From Conexibacter woesei DSM 14684 (GTDB taxonomy: Bacteria; Actinomycetota; Thermoleophilia; Solirubrobacterales; Solirubrobacteraceae): a DNA stretch of 64,000 nucleotides. Location of the stretch: contig NC_013739.1 of assembly GCF_000025265.1 (NCBI RefSeq), positions 186,001 to 250,000 on the forward strand. Direction: 5' to 3'. Every line of letters begins with the position of its first letter. Position 1 is the first letter of the stretch. The position numbers were made by a program, and so were the translations under genes. The notes beneath the pieces were generated by a model. It saw nothing but the letters and a program-made list of their open reading frames with translations. It was not told where the DNA came from and made no database searches. Of the stretch, positions 32,259-41,693 are shown one piece after another.

Positions 32259-34772
32259 ATGCCATGCGCACCCGCCGTGCCCGTCCGCCGTCGCGCGGGC
32301 GGGCTCGCAACGGTTCTCGTGCTCGCCGCGTCGCTCGTCCCGAGCGGCGCGGCGGTCGCCGCGCCGTCGCCTCCGACCGACGAATTCGCGCCGGATCCCG
32401 TGCAGGCGGAGGCGGTCGCGGGACCGGCGGCGCTCGCGCTCGGCGACCGCAACGGCGACGCGCGGCCGGACGCGTTCATCGCGCGGTGGGACGGGGGCGT
32501 GCTGGTGCGGCCCGGGACGGCGGCCGGCCCCGGCACGAGACCGTTCGACAGAAGCGCTGAGATCGTCGTCTCGACGCCGCCCGGCAGACTGCGCGAGATC
32601 GAGGCCGCCGACTGGGACGGAGACGGCGCCGACGACGCAGTCACCCTGCTCGACGGCGAGGGCCTGACCGTCTGGACCGGCAACCCGCTCACGGGCTACC
32701 TCGCGATCCCGGACGCCCACGCCGTCGACACCGGCGACGTCGACGGCGACGGTGATCTTGACGCGCTCGTCACGCGCATCCGGAGAGACGAGGACCTTCC
32801 ACTGCAGGTGGTGTCCAACGGCACACCGCTGCCCGGCATCCCGGTGCTGGAGAGAGGGGCTGAGATCCCCGCCTGCAGCGAGCCGACCGACGCACGGCTC
32901 GTCGACGTGACCGACGACGGCAAGCTCGACGCCGTCGTCGTCTGCCCGGCGCTCGGAATGGTGCGCGTGAGTCCCGGCCTCGGCGGGGGCAGCTTCGGCA
33001 CCGCGATCTCGTCGCCCGCCGGGGCGTCTCCGTTCCGGCTCGAGGCAGGCGACGTCGTTGGCGATAGAAACGTCGATCTCGCGGTCACCGGATCGAACGT
33101 CGTGCGGATCATGCGCGGCTTCGGCGACGGCAGCTTCGGCACTCCCACGAGCTACGCGGCAGCCGGCCGGCCGCGTCGGGTGCTGCTCGTCGACGTCGAC
33201 GGCGACGCCCGCCTCGACCTCGCCAGCGCGACGGCCGAGACGCTGGACCAGGACGGGGTCGGCTATCGCCTCAACCGCGGCAACGGCACGTTCGGGACCG
33301 AGCGCCGGATCGCGTGGGCGGGCGCGTGGGACGCGCAGATCGCGGACGTGACCGGCGACGAGCGCCCGGACCTCGTCGCGGTCGCGAACAGAGCCGGCAG
33401 CCTCGCCGTCTGGGAGGGACGCGCGGCGTCCGACCCGGTCGTCGAGCTGAGCGGACTCGGGGTCGGCGTCTACGAGGGCGCCGCGGGCGTCGCGCTCGAT
33501 CCCGACGCGCGGATCCTCGGCGCCGCGGCGGCGAACGCGACAACGCTGACGGTCACGATCGCCAGCGGTCGCGCCACCGGCGACGTGCTGAGCGCGAACC
33601 CGGCGGCGCCGTTCGCGCCCGAGTGGGACCCGGCGACCGCCAAGCTGACGATCTCCTCGGCGCTGTCGCAGCCGGCGGACGCCTGGAGAGCCGCGCTGCG
33701 GACGGTGCGCTTCGCCCACATCGCCTCCGGCTTGCCCGGAGGCGCGACCGCGGGACGCCGGATCGTGCGCGCGCAGCTCGGCACGCTGCCGTTCGCGTCA
33801 CGCTCGGTCGACGTCTGGCTGCGGCCGCCGGAGGCCGGCGAGCTGCGGCTGACGGGCGTTCCCGTGACCGGCGAGACGCTCGCACTCGACGCGGGAGCGT
33901 GGGGAGGCACGCCGCCGGTCGCGCTCAGACCGACGCTCGAACGCTGTCCCGCGGGCGGTGGCGGATGCGTCGCGCTCGCGACCGATCTGCCGTACATCCT
34001 GCGCAGCGCCGACCTCGGCGCGACCCTGCGCGTGCGCGGGGTCGGCACGGGGCCGGACGGGACGTCGGCGACCGCCTACTCGCCGCGCACGGCGACGATC
34101 CGCAGACTGGCCGCGCCGGAGCTGCTGTCCGGGCCGGGCGCCGTGACCGCCGACTCCACCGTCGAGGTGGCGTTCCGCGGTGAGGAGGGCGCGACGTTCG
34201 CGTGCAGCGTCGACGCGGGCGCGCAGGCGCCGTGCGTCTCGCCGCTGCGCGTCAGCGGGCTGGCCGACGGCTCCCACACGATCAGCGTCGTGCAGGTGAT
34301 GCCGTCAGGCGCCCGCTCGGCCGCAGCGGCGCGCGTCTTCACCGTCCGCCGGCCGGTCGAGCCGCCGCCCGTGACCGTCACGACCACGACGCCCGCACCG
34401 CCCCCCGTGACGGTCACGACGCCGGCGCCGCCCCCGACGACGCCGGTCGATCCGCCCAGAGCTGCGCCGAGACCGGCGCTCGTCGTGTCGAGCAGAGCGA
34501 CTGCGGCTCAGCTGCGCCGCGGCCTGCTCGTGCGCGTCCAGCACGTCGCGAAGGGCGCGAGAGCGACCGCGACGCTGCAGAGCGGGAAACGGCGCGTCGT
34601 CGCGACGACGCTGCGCGCCACGCGCGCGGGCACGCTGCAGCTGAGACTGCGAGCGGCGAGCGCCGCCGTCGCCAAGCTCGGGCGCAGAAACACGCTCGGT
34701 CTCGCGGTGACCGTCGCCGCTCCCGGCGCCAGACAGGTGACGCTGGCCGCGCGGATCGCCTTCCGCCGCTGA
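32259..34772 (+). CDS. Secreted FG-GAP/VCBS repeat protein
   Basis: 837 residues. A Sec signal peptide (to about AVAAPSPP) leads to a propeller region. Seven Asp-rich metal loops are visible: DRNGDARPD, DWDGDGADD, DVDGDGDLD, DVTDDGKLD, DVVGDRNVD, DVDGDARLD and DVTGDERPD, which suggests a seven-bladed beta-propeller with Ca2+ sites. After ~residue 390 come beta-sandwich-like segments, then a Pro/Thr-rich linker (PPPVTVTTTTPAPPPVTVTT) near 705-735, and a basic C-terminal beta-domain. Likely a cell-surface or matrix protein. Many Arg codons are AGA. Confidence 0.85.
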   Translation: MPCAPAVPVRRRAGGLATVLVLAASLVPSGAAVAAPSPPTDEFAPDPVQAEAVAGPAALALGDRNGDARPDAFIARWDGGVLVRPGTAAGPGTRPFDRSAEIVVSTPPGRLREIEAADWDGDGADDAVTLLDGEGLTVWTGNPLTGYLAIPDAHAVDTGDVDGDGDLDALVTRIRRDEDLPLQVVSNGTPLPGIPVLERGAEIPACSEPTDARLVDVTDDGKLDAVVVCPALGMVRVSPGLGGGSFGTAISSPAGASPFRLEAGDVVGDRNVDLAVTGSNVVRIMRGFGDGSFGTPTSYAAAGRPRRVLLVDVDGDARLDLASATAETLDQDGVGYRLNRGNGTFGTERRIAWAGAWDAQIADVTGDERPDLVAVANRAGSLAVWEGRAASDPVVELSGLGVGVYEGAAGVALDPDARILGAAAANATTLTVTIASGRATGDVLSANPAAPFAPEWDPATAKLTISSALSQPADAWRAALRTVRFAHIASGLPGGATAGRRIVRAQLGTLPFASRSVDVWLRPPEAGELRLTGVPVTGETLALDAGAWGGTPPVALRPTLERCPAGGGGCVALATDLPYILRSADLGATLRVRGVGTGPDGTSATAYSPRTATIRRLAAPELLSGPGAVTADSTVEVAFRGEEGATFACSVDAGAQAPCVSPLRVSGLADGSHTISVVQVMPSGARSAAAARVFTVRRPVEPPPVTVTTTTPAPPPVTVTTPAPPPTTPVDPPRAAPRPALVVSSRATAAQLRRGLLVRVQHVAKGARATATLQSGKRRVVATTLRATRAGTLQLRLRAASAAVAKLGRRNTLGLAVTVAAPGARQVTLAARIAFRR

Positions 34773-34780
34773 CGCCGCTG

Positions 34781-35569
34781 TCAGTCGTCGGCCGGGGGCG
34801 GGAAGTGCGCGGCCATCCACGCCTGCCAGCCCGGCGTCTCGCTCGCGACGACGGCGTCCGCGTCGTCGCCGAAGAAGTAGGCGTAGAAGCTCGTGAAGAT
34901 CTGGATCCCGCCGCCCTCGGCGGCGAAGAAGACGTGGCCGGGCGCGGGTGTGTCGGTGCGCAGCGTCAGCATCTCGTCGGCGATGCGCTCGACGACCCCG
35001 GCGAGCGCCGGCGTGCTGTCGCCGCCCGTCTCGACGCGATCGCCGACGGCGGGCGCGGCGGGCAGTCCGGCCGCCTGCACGAGCCGTTCCCACGCCGCGG
35101 GGCGCGGGCCGGCCGCGACGCCGTTGACGATCAGCGACGCGGCGTGCTGCCCCGGGAAGTGCCGCAGGTACAGCACGAGGTTCGCGAGGAACAGCCGCCA
35201 GCCGCTGTCCATCCCGTCGTACTCGGCGTCCCAGTCGGCGCTCGTGCCGAAGCCGCTGTTGACGAGCCGCACGAGCGAGGTGCCGCCCGCCTGCGCCTCG
35301 ATCACGAACTCGAACGCGAGGCCTCTGCCGCGCTCGCTCGGTATGTCGTACGCGAGCCGGTGGGGCGGGTCCCACACGACGATGCGGGTCGACTCGCGCA
35401 TCTCGCCGCCGAAGTCCAGCGCGATCTCGCCGCCGACGCGCTCGTCGACGGTCGCCGGCACATACCAGGCCGTGATTCCCGGCCCTGTCGCGATCGCCTC
35501 CCACGCCTCCTCGGGCGTGGCGTCGACCTCGACCTCGATGCGGATCTCGCGTCTGTCGTCGTCGCTCAT
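34781..35569 (-). CDS. SRPBCC/AHSA1-like protein
   Basis: 262 residues. The N-terminal half has the AHSA1 (activator of Hsp90 ATPase homologue) start-like fold: EIRIEVEVDATPEEAWEAIATGPGITAWYVPA and GGEIALDFGGEM. The second half (~150-262) is a less recognised beta-rich extension. These proteins bind small hydrophobic ligands; in many bacteria an ArsR regulator controls them. None is encoded here, but a matching operator-like repeat lies 15 bases upstream of the start. Confidence 0.85.
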   Translation of the reverse strand: MSDDDRREIRIEVEVDATPEEAWEAIATGPGITAWYVPATVDERVGGEIALDFGGEMRESTRIVVWDPPHRLAYDIPSERGRGLAFEFVIEAQAGGTSLVRLVNSGFGTSADWDAEYDGMDSGWRLFLANLVLYLRHFPGQHAASLIVNGVAAGPRPAAWERLVQAAGLPAAPAVGDRVETGGDSTPALAGVVERIADEMLTLRTDTPAPGHVFFAAEGGGIQIFTSFYAYFFGDDADAVVASETPGWQAWMAAHFPPPADD

Positions 35570-35584
35570 GCGCCAATCACACCA

Positions 35585-35604
35585 TTGACAAGATTACTTG
35601 TCAA
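35585..35604. promoter_or_regulatory. Perfect 8-bp inverted repeat, probable ArsR-type operator
   Basis: TTGACAAG-ATTA-CTTGTCAA is a perfect 8-base inverted repeat with a 4-base AT core, just upstream of the SRPBCC start. TTGACA also resembles a -35 box read on the + strand. This is the type of dyad bound by small winged-helix regulators such as ArsR; the cognate protein is not in the window. Confidence 0.6.
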
Positions 35605-35656
35605 GGCGGCCGGTCGCGATCCGCAGTTTTCATGAGTGATCGAGGGTGGTCGCCGC

Positions 35657-36013
35657 TCAGTAGCGCCCGCTGATCCAGTCCCATGCGCGCCGCAGGCGAG
35701 CCGTCAGCGGCGACTCGTCGAGGTCGGCGGGATCGACGTCGATCACCGCGGCGCCTGGCTCCGGGTCGTGCAGCTCGTCCTCGCCCACCTTCAGCACGAC
35801 GCCGCGCTCGTACAGCCGTTCGACCTGGTCGGCGTCGGCGAAGCGGAGGCCGCCCGGCCCGCTGCGCGTGTCGACGACGATCCCGTCGAAGACGTCCTCG
35901 GCGTCGTCGGCCAGCACGTGTTCGACCGTGCCGATTCGCTTGCCGTCCGCGTCGTGGACGGGGACGCCGGTCGCAAGCGCGAGATACGAGGTGGGCGCGC
36001 CGAGATCGTCCAT
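35657..36013 (-). CDS. PRC-barrel domain protein 2
   Basis: 118 residues. The barrel includes SYLALATGVPVHDADGKRIGTVEHVL and DVFDGIVVDTRSG, similar in layout to the gene at 31281. The C-terminus differs: LTARLRRAWDWISGRY. ATG 36013 is preferred; an ATG four codons up is also in frame. Function unknown, perhaps RNA or lipid binding. Confidence 0.75.
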   Translation of the reverse strand: MDDLGAPTSYLALATGVPVHDADGKRIGTVEHVLADDAEDVFDGIVVDTRSGPGGLRFADADQVERLYERGVVLKVGEDELHDPEPGAAVIDVDPADLDESPLTARLRRAWDWISGRY

Positions 36014-36056
36014 CAGCCGCAGCATACCCCGGTGCCGCGCCGTGCTCTCGCGGTCC

Positions 36057-37211
36057 TCAGACGGTGGCGCCGGCCGCGTCGAGCACCGCCGCCGCGAGCG
36101 CGACCGCGACCTCGGCGCGCGAGTGCAGCGCCGCCGCGAGCACGAACTCGCCCGGCGCGTGCGCACGCCCGCCGCGCGGTCCGAGACCGTCGACGGTGAA
36201 GGGGATCGCGGGCGCGACGTGGCTCGCGTCGCTGGCGCCGCCGCGGCCGGCGGCGACCAGCGGCCGGCCGAGCAGCTCCGCCGCGGAGGCGAGCAGCGGC
36301 GCGGTCGCCGCGCGCGCGTCCATCGCCGGCCACACGCGCGTCAGCTCGGCGTCCAGCTCGACGCCCGCCAGCTCGCGCGGGACCAGCGCGCGCACCTCCT
36401 CGAACGCGGCGGTGCGGTCCGAGCGCAGGTCGCACGCCAGCTCGCCCGCGTCGGGCACGACGTTGAACGCGTCGCCACTGTGCAGCATCGTCGGGACGGA
36501 GGTGAGGCGGTCGTGCCCGTCGGGCGCGTGCGCGGCGGCGACGGCCTGCGCCGCGGCGGCGAGCGCGAGCAGCGCGTTGCGGCCCTTGTGCGGCGCCGAG
36601 CCCGCATGCGCGGCGACGCCGCGCGCCCGCACGCGCAGCGTTCCGGCCGCCTTGCGTCTGACGATCACGGCGTCGCTGCCGTCCGGCGCCAGCTCGCCGG
36701 CCTCGAAGCAGAGGCAGCCGTCCCAGCCGGCGAAGCGGTCGACGTGCACCATCGGCCCGGTGCGCCATTCCTCGTCGACGACGAGCAGCAGCGCGACCTC
36801 GGCGAACCGCTGCGGCTGCTCGGCGAGCGCACGCAGCAGCCCGAGCGCGAGCACGTCGCCGCCCTTCATGTCGACCGTGCCGGAGCCGACCAGCCGCTCG
36901 CCGTCGCGCCGCAGCGGCTCGTGGCGCTCGTGCGGGACGACCGTGTCGAGATGGCCGAGCAGCAGCAGCCGTCCGCTGCCGCTGCCGGCGATCCGCACGA
37001 CGACGTCGTCGGCATGGCCGGGCGAGGAGCAGGGGATCCGCTCGATCGCAGCCGCAGGCGGCACGAGCGCCCGCACGACCGCGACGCAGTCCTCGGCGCC
37101 GTGCACGTCGCCGGAGGGGGAGGAGACGGCGACGAGCGCTTCGAGGTCGCGCTCCGCGCGCTCGGCGATCCCCGCTGCGGCCTGCTGGACCCATGCGTCC
37201 ACGGGGGGCAC
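36057..37211 (-). CDS. M20 family metallopeptidase
   Basis: 384 residues. The di-zinc hydrolase signatures are present: LLGHLDTVV (His-Asp), GSGTVDMKGG (Asp ligand), VVDEEWRTGP (Glu-Glu catalytic/ligand pair) and a C-terminal His in ASHVAP. The middle lid domain (AAHAGSAPHKGRNAL) mediates dimerisation. M20 enzymes hydrolyse amino-acid or peptide amides; the closest plan is carboxypeptidase G2/glutamate carboxypeptidase. The start (GTG 37211) lies only 15 bases from the start of the divergent membrane gene. Confidence 0.9.
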   Translation of the reverse strand: MPPVDAWVQQAAAGIAERAERDLEALVAVSSPSGDVHGAEDCVAVVRALVPPAAAIERIPCSSPGHADDVVVRIAGSGSGRLLLLGHLDTVVPHERHEPLRRDGERLVGSGTVDMKGGDVLALGLLRALAEQPQRFAEVALLLVVDEEWRTGPMVHVDRFAGWDGCLCFEAGELAPDGSDAVIVRRKAAGTLRVRARGVAAHAGSAPHKGRNALLALAAAAQAVAAAHAPDGHDRLTSVPTMLHSGDAFNVVPDAGELACDLRSDRTAAFEEVRALVPRELAGVELDAELTRVWPAMDARAATAPLLASAAELLGRPLVAAGRGGASDASHVAPAIPFTVDGLGPRGGRAHAPGEFVLAAALHSRAEVAVALAAAVLDAAGATV

Positions 37212-37226
37212 GATAGTTCAGCGACC

Positions 37227-37991
37227 ATGACCGCCGTCATCATCTCGCTCGACCTCGTCCAGACGAACGCCGAGCCCGGCCGCGAATCGGCCTTCCTCGT
37301 GCTGCTCGCGTTCCTCTGCTCGTTCGGCTTCATCCGCACCAGCGCCCGGCTGACGCGCAGCGTCTCGTGGTGGCCCGGCGGCGTGCAGACGGAGGGCGGC
37401 GTCCACCTCCACCACCTCGTGTGGGGGATCGTGCTGCTGCTCGTCTCCGGCTTCGCCGCGTTCGCGACCGACCTCGTCGCGCCGTGGTGGCAGATCACCT
37501 CGATCGCGTTCGGGATCGGCGCCGGCTTCACGCTCGACGAGTTCGCGCTGTGGGTGCGGCTGCAGGACGTCTACTGGTCCGACGAGGGGCGCGCCTCGCT
37601 CGACGCCGTCGTGCTCGCGACGGTCTTCGCAGGGCTCGTCGTGTTCGGCGTCAACCCGTACGGCCTCGACGAGGCCGGCTCGATCGTCGGCACGGCCGCC
37701 TGGTTCGCGCTGACGCTCGCGTTCGCCGGGATCGCCTTCTTCAAGGGGCGGATGGTGCTCGGGATGGTGGCGATCTTCGTCCCGTTCGTCGCCGGTGCCT
37801 GGGCGGCGGTCCGGCTCGCGAAGCCGACGTCGCCGTGGGCGCGCCGCTACGACGCCGACAAGCTCGCGCGCGCCAGAGCCCGCTACGGTCCCGACACGCG
37901 CGGCGCGCGCTTCGGCAGACGCTTCCTCGACGCGATCGGCGGCGCGCCGTCGGAGCCGGATCCGCCGGGTCCGCCTGCGCGGCCCGGCTGA
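37227..37991 (+). CDS. Multi-pass membrane protein, function unknown
   Basis: 254 residues with about six membrane helices. The N-terminal motif GGVQTEGGVHLHHLVWGIVLLL near residues 50-75 holds a conserved-looking HLHH. The C-terminal ~60 residues are charged and probably cytoplasmic (RYDADKLARARARYG). I cannot name the family. It is divergent from the M20 gene and convergent with the NlpC/P60 gene. Confidence 0.75.
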   Translation: MTAVIISLDLVQTNAEPGRESAFLVLLAFLCSFGFIRTSARLTRSVSWWPGGVQTEGGVHLHHLVWGIVLLLVSGFAAFATDLVAPWWQITSIAFGIGAGFTLDEFALWVRLQDVYWSDEGRASLDAVVLATVFAGLVVFGVNPYGLDEAGSIVGTAAWFALTLAFAGIAFFKGRMVLGMVAIFVPFVAGAWAAVRLAKPTSPWARRYDADKLARARARYGPDTRGARFGRRFLDAIGGAPSEPDPPGPPARPG

Positions 37992-37998
37992 CGGTCGC

Positions 37999-39342
37999 TC
38001 AGAGGCCCGCCGGGTGGCGGGCGACGTAGCCGGCGGTCGAGCGGTCGTTCGCCTGCCAGCGCGTGCCGGCGGAGCTCTGGCCGCTCGTGTCGAAGCGTCT
38101 GCCGTCGATCACCATGTACGCGTGACCGGGGTTGGAGTAGACCGTCACGCGCTTGCCCTCGCCGGCCTCGCCCCAGCTCATCAGCCCGCCGGAGGCGAGC
38201 GGGGAGTCGAGGAAGCCGCCGGCGTTGAGCACGTAGGAGACCGAGCCGGAGCAGTCGTAGCCGCTGTCCTGGAACGAGCCGTGGCCGCCGCCGTAGACGT
38301 ACGGCGTCGTCGCTATCCGGTTGCCGGCGGCGATCATCGCCGCGACCTTCGCGTCCGCGTTGCTGCCGCCGCCACCGCGCCGGCCCTCGCCGCCGCGCTT
38401 GAGCACGGGGCCGTCGCCGAGGCCGAGCGCGTCGCGCGTCGCCGGGCCGGCGACGCCGTCGGCCTCGAGCCCGCGGCTGGCCTGGTAGCGCTTGACGGCC
38501 GCCTCGGTGCCGGGACCGAACTCGCCGTCGGCGGCGATCCCGAGCGCACGCTGCAGCGCGGCGACGCCGGAGCCCTCGTTCGTCGCCGAGCGGGCGCGGC
38601 GCCCGCCGCCCGCGTTGCCGCCGCCGTCGCGCTTGAGCGCCGACCACGTCGCCGGGCCGACGACGCCGTCGACGTCGAGCCCGTGGCGGTCCTGGAACTT
38701 GCGCAGCGCCTTGATCGACTGCGGGCCGAAGACGCCGTCGGCGGGCACGCCCAGCTCGCGCTGGACCGCGCGCACGCTGTGCCCGATGATGCGGTCCTTC
38801 TTGCCGCCCGAGCGAGCGCTTGTCCGTGCCGTGTTGGCATCGGCGCGCTTGAGCGCCGACCAGGTCGCCGAGCCGGCGACGCCGTCGACGTCGAGCCCGT
38901 GGCGGGCCTGGAACTTGCGCAGCGCCTTCTTCGTGCCGGGGCCGAAGATGCCGTCGGCGTGGACGCCGAGCGCGCGCTGCAGCTGCTTGACCTGGCGGCC
39001 TCTGTCGCCCTTCTCCAGCGCGACGCGCGGCGCCGCGGCGGCGGTGCCGGTGAACGCGCCGCCGACGCCGACGGCCGGACCGGCGGTGACGGCGAGCAGC
39101 GCCGTCAGCGACAGGCCCCGCTTGGCAGGGGCGGGCAGCTTCGTCTGCGCCGCGGCGGCCTCGCGGCGCCGCTGCGCGACCATGAGCGAGTCGAGCGAGA
39201 ACTCGGCGTCGGCGAGATCGCGCGGACGCAGGCGAGCGAGCGCGGAGGACGTCCGCGGCCGCGCGCCGCGGCGTGCGAGCGAACGCTCGAGCGAGTCCGC
39301 CCAGAGGTCATCGAGCGCGAGATCGCGCTGCTCCTGGTTCAC
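37999..39342 (-). CDS. Peptidoglycan hydrolase: three PG-binding repeats plus NlpC/P60-like domain
   Basis: 447 residues. A cytoplasmic-type N-terminus of ~75 residues precedes an internal export signal (GLSLTALLAVTAGPAVGVGG). Three peptidoglycan-binding_1 repeats follow, each with a GPGT/GPQS-KALRKFQ-xxxGLDVDGVxGxATWSALKR pattern. The C-terminal NlpC/P60-like fold has the catalytic Cys in YDCSGSVSY and His in GHAYMV. It should cut peptide stems or cross-links in the wall. GTG start with AGGAG upstream. A c-di-AMP riboswitch lies 26 bases before it, so wall remodelling follows c-di-AMP levels. Confidence 0.92.
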   Translation of the reverse strand: MNQEQRDLALDDLWADSLERSLARRGARPRTSSALARLRPRDLADAEFSLDSLMVAQRRREAAAAQTKLPAPAKRGLSLTALLAVTAGPAVGVGGAFTGTAAAAPRVALEKGDRGRQVKQLQRALGVHADGIFGPGTKKALRKFQARHGLDVDGVAGSATWSALKRADANTARTSARSGGKKDRIIGHSVRAVQRELGVPADGVFGPQSIKALRKFQDRHGLDVDGVVGPATWSALKRDGGGNAGGGRRARSATNEGSGVAALQRALGIAADGEFGPGTEAAVKRYQASRGLEADGVAGPATRDALGLGDGPVLKRGGEGRRGGGGSNADAKVAAMIAAGNRIATTPYVYGGGHGSFQDSGYDCSGSVSYVLNAGGFLDSPLASGGLMSWGEAGEGKRVTVYSNPGHAYMVIDGRRFDTSGQSSAGTRWQANDRSTAGYVARHPAGL

Positions 39343-39367
39343 AGCTTCGGTGCTCCTGTCTCAGAGA

Positions 39368-39478
39368 GCCTGCGAGGTGAGCTGACGGGCTCGCGCAGCC
39401 ATGGTTCGGTCGCGCTACGCCGCACTCGCGGCGATTCGCCCCCGGTCCTCGGGACCAATGGGTCCCCCGCTCGCAGGC
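39368..39478 (-). promoter_or_regulatory. Cyclic di-AMP riboswitch (ydaO-yuaA class)
   Basis: On the minus strand a closing stem of GCCTGCGAG (39478-39470) and CTCGCAGGC (39376-39368) pairs perfectly over 9 bases. Between them lie the class signatures in order: GCGGGGGACCCA, GGGGGCGAATCGCC, and GAGCCCGTCAGCTCACCT just before the closing stem. These match my memory of the ydaO/yuaA consensus. It precedes the NlpC/P60 gene, a known kind of target in actinobacteria. Ligand binding usually turns the gene off. I see no obvious terminator hairpin in the short gap to the start, so translation control is possible. Confidence 0.9.
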
Positions 39479-39600
39479 CTCAGAGGGCCCGCGATTCGGC
39501 TCGTATGTAACGGCGTCGCAACCTACCAGGCGATTTCCTGCACGTTGCAACGACCGTTGCAAGCCGCGGCCCGGGGAGCGGGACTGCAAAGATGTGAATC

Positions 39601-40401
39601 GTGACCGGACGGGGCGGAATCTGGGCGTTGGGCGACTTCGCGAAGGTGGCGCGCGAGACCATCACGGGCACCGGCGACGTGCTCGTCGAGGCATGCGGCA
39701 TCGGTCCCGGACAGCGCGTGCTCGACGTCGCCGCAGGCTCCGGGAACGTTGCGATCCCGGCGGCCCGCGCGGGCGCCGACGTCGTCGCGAGCGACATCAC
39801 GCCGGAGCTGCTGGAGGCCGGTCGTGCGGAGGCGGCGCAGCAGGGCGTCACGCTCGAATGGGTCGAGGCCGACGCGCAGGCACTGCCGTTCGACGACGAC
39901 GCGTTCGACGTCGTCACCTCCTCGTTCGGCGTGATGTTCGCGCCCGACCAGCCCGCCGCCGCGGCCGAGCTGGTGCGCGTCTGCCGTCCCGGCGGCACGA
40001 TCGGCCTCGTCAACTGGACGCCCGGGAGCTGGGTGGCGCAGTTCTTCGCGACGCTGCTGCCGTTCCGCCCGCCGCCCCCGCCCGGCTTCCAGCCGCCGGT
40101 CATGTGGGGCGAGGAGTCGCACCTGCGCGAGCTGCTCGGCGCCGGGATCGAAACGCTGCGGACCGAGCGCCACACGGTCGTCGTCGACCGCTTCCCCGAT
40201 CCGGCGGCGATCGTCTCCTACTACGCCGCCTACTTCGGCCCCGTCGTCGCGGCGCGGGCCGCGCTCGGCGACGACCCCACGCGGCTCGCGGAGCTGGACC
40301 GCGCGCTGCTGGAGCTGGCCGAGCGGACCGACGGCGGCCCGCCCGGCGGACCCGCGCGCTACGAGCTGGAGTACCTGCTCGCGGTCGCGCGGGTCACCTG
40401 A
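39601..40401 (+). CDS. SAM-dependent class I methyltransferase
   Basis: 266 residues. Motif I is VLDVAAGSGNVAIPAARAGADVVASD, followed by ADAQALPFDDDAFDVVTSSFGVMF, the pattern of UbiE/Coq5-like enzymes. The lower half contains PFRPPPPPGFQPP and aromatic residues that may form the substrate pocket. Small-molecule methylation is most likely; substrate unknown. GTG start. It is convergent with the ABC permease gene. Confidence 0.88.
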   Translation: MTGRGGIWALGDFAKVARETITGTGDVLVEACGIGPGQRVLDVAAGSGNVAIPAARAGADVVASDITPELLEAGRAEAAQQGVTLEWVEADAQALPFDDDAFDVVTSSFGVMFAPDQPAAAAELVRVCRPGGTIGLVNWTPGSWVAQFFATLLPFRPPPPPGFQPPVMWGEESHLRELLGAGIETLRTERHTVVVDRFPDPAAIVSYYAAYFGPVVAARAALGDDPTRLAELDRALLELAERTDGGPPGGPARYELEYLLAVARVT

Positions 40402-40424
40402 GCGGCCGTCCGGGGCGGGCGGGA

Positions 40425-41693
40425 TCAGGTGGAGCGCAGCGCCTCGGTCGGCGACAGCCGCGTCGCGCGCAGCGCCGGGTAGAAGCCGGCGATCGCGCCC
40501 ATCCCGACCGACGCCAGCAGGCCGCCGACGATCGCGATCGCCGGGATCACCGTGCGCACGTCCTGACTCGTCGCGTACGCGAAGGTGCCGGCCGCGCCGA
40601 GCAGCACCCCGAGCGCTCCGCCGAGCAGCGACAGCAGCAGCGCCTCGCAGAGGAACTGGACGGCGACGTGGCGCCGCGTCGCGCCGAGCGCGCGCCGCAG
40701 GCCGATCTCGCGGCGGCGCTCCAGCACGGCGATCACCATCACGTTCGCGATGCCGATCCCGCCGACGAGCAGCGCGACGGCGCCGAGGCCGAGCAGCAGC
40801 GCGGTCAGCGCGTCCTCGGTCGCGGCCTTCGCGGCGAGCGCGTCGGACGGGCGGCTGACGGCCACCTCCTCGGGTCTCTGCGGGTTCGCCGTCGGCCCGA
40901 GCAGCGCACGCGTGTCGATGACGGCGTCCTCTCTCGTGCGGACGTAGATCGCCGACGCGCTGCGGTCAGCCCCGAACAAGCGCTTGGCGACCGGGTAGCC
41001 GATGAAGGCGGCCCGGTCGAGGTCTCCGACGAGCGGAACCGGTCTCATGATCCCGACGACGGTGAACCAGCGGTCGCCGACGTAGACGCGCGGGCCGGGG
41101 CGCTCGATGCCGAGCCGTCTCGCGGTCAGCGAGCCGAGCACGATCGCCTCGTAGCGCGCGAGCGCGGCGTCGAGGAAGCGGCCGCTCGCGAGCGAGCCTC
41201 CGATCGCCTCCAGGAGCCCCGGCTCGGCCGCGGTCAGCGCGATGCCGTTGCTCTCCTCCTCGGGTACGCGATCGGTCTTGCGCACGGTCTGCGACAGCGT
41301 CGTCGCCGCGGCGGCGACCTCGACTCCCGGCAGGCCGCGGATCGAGCGCGCGGCGGTCTCCGGCAGCTTCACCTCCTCGCCGAAGAAGCTCTCCCCCGGC
41401 TGGACGGTGAGCAGGTTCGTGCCGAGCTTGGCGAGCTGGTCGAGCACGCGCGTGCGGCTCGACTCGCCGACGCCGAGCACCGCGACCATCGCCGCGACGC
41501 CGATCGCAATCCCGAGGGCCGACAGCGCGGCCCGCGCCGGTCGTGTGCGCAGGCCGTGCGCGCCGAGCCGCATCACGTCGGCGGGCAGCAGCCGGCTCGC
41601 GGGCAGGCGCTCCGCGTCGTGCGCACGCCGTGACCGCCGCGGGCGCAGCCGCGGTGGGCGGCGCGGAGGGCGGCGGACCGCCGTGCCGCTCAT
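40425..41693 (-). CDS. MacB-like ABC transporter permease (FtsX fold)
   Basis: 422 residues. Helix 1 follows an Arg-rich cytoplasmic N-terminus ([20 protein letters not shown]). A large outside MacB_PCD domain (~75-280) follows, then the FtsX block of three helices near the C-terminus ([23 protein letters not shown] between). MacB-type permeases transduce ATP hydrolysis to outside movement rather than moving cargo through the membrane. Starts in a 4-base overlap with the ATPase gene. Confidence 0.92.
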   Translation of the reverse strand: MSGTAVRRPPRRPPRLRPRRSRRAHDAERLPASRLLPADVMRLGAHGLRTRPARAALSALGIAIGVAAMVAVLGVGESSRTRVLDQLAKLGTNLLTVQPGESFFGEEVKLPETAARSIRGLPGVEVAAAATTLSQTVRKTDRVPEEESNGIALTAAEPGLLEAIGGSLASGRFLDAALARYEAIVLGSLTARRLGIERPGPRVYVGDRWFTVVGIMRPVPLVGDLDRAAFIGYPVAKRLFGADRSASAIYVRTREDAVIDTRALLGPTANPQRPEEVAVSRPSDALAAKAATEDALTALLLGLGAVALLVGGIGIANVMVIAVLERRREIGLRRALGATRRHVAVQFLCEALLLSLLGGALGVLLGAAGTFAYATSQDVRTVIPAIAIVGGLLASVGMGAIAGFYPALRATRLSPTEALRST

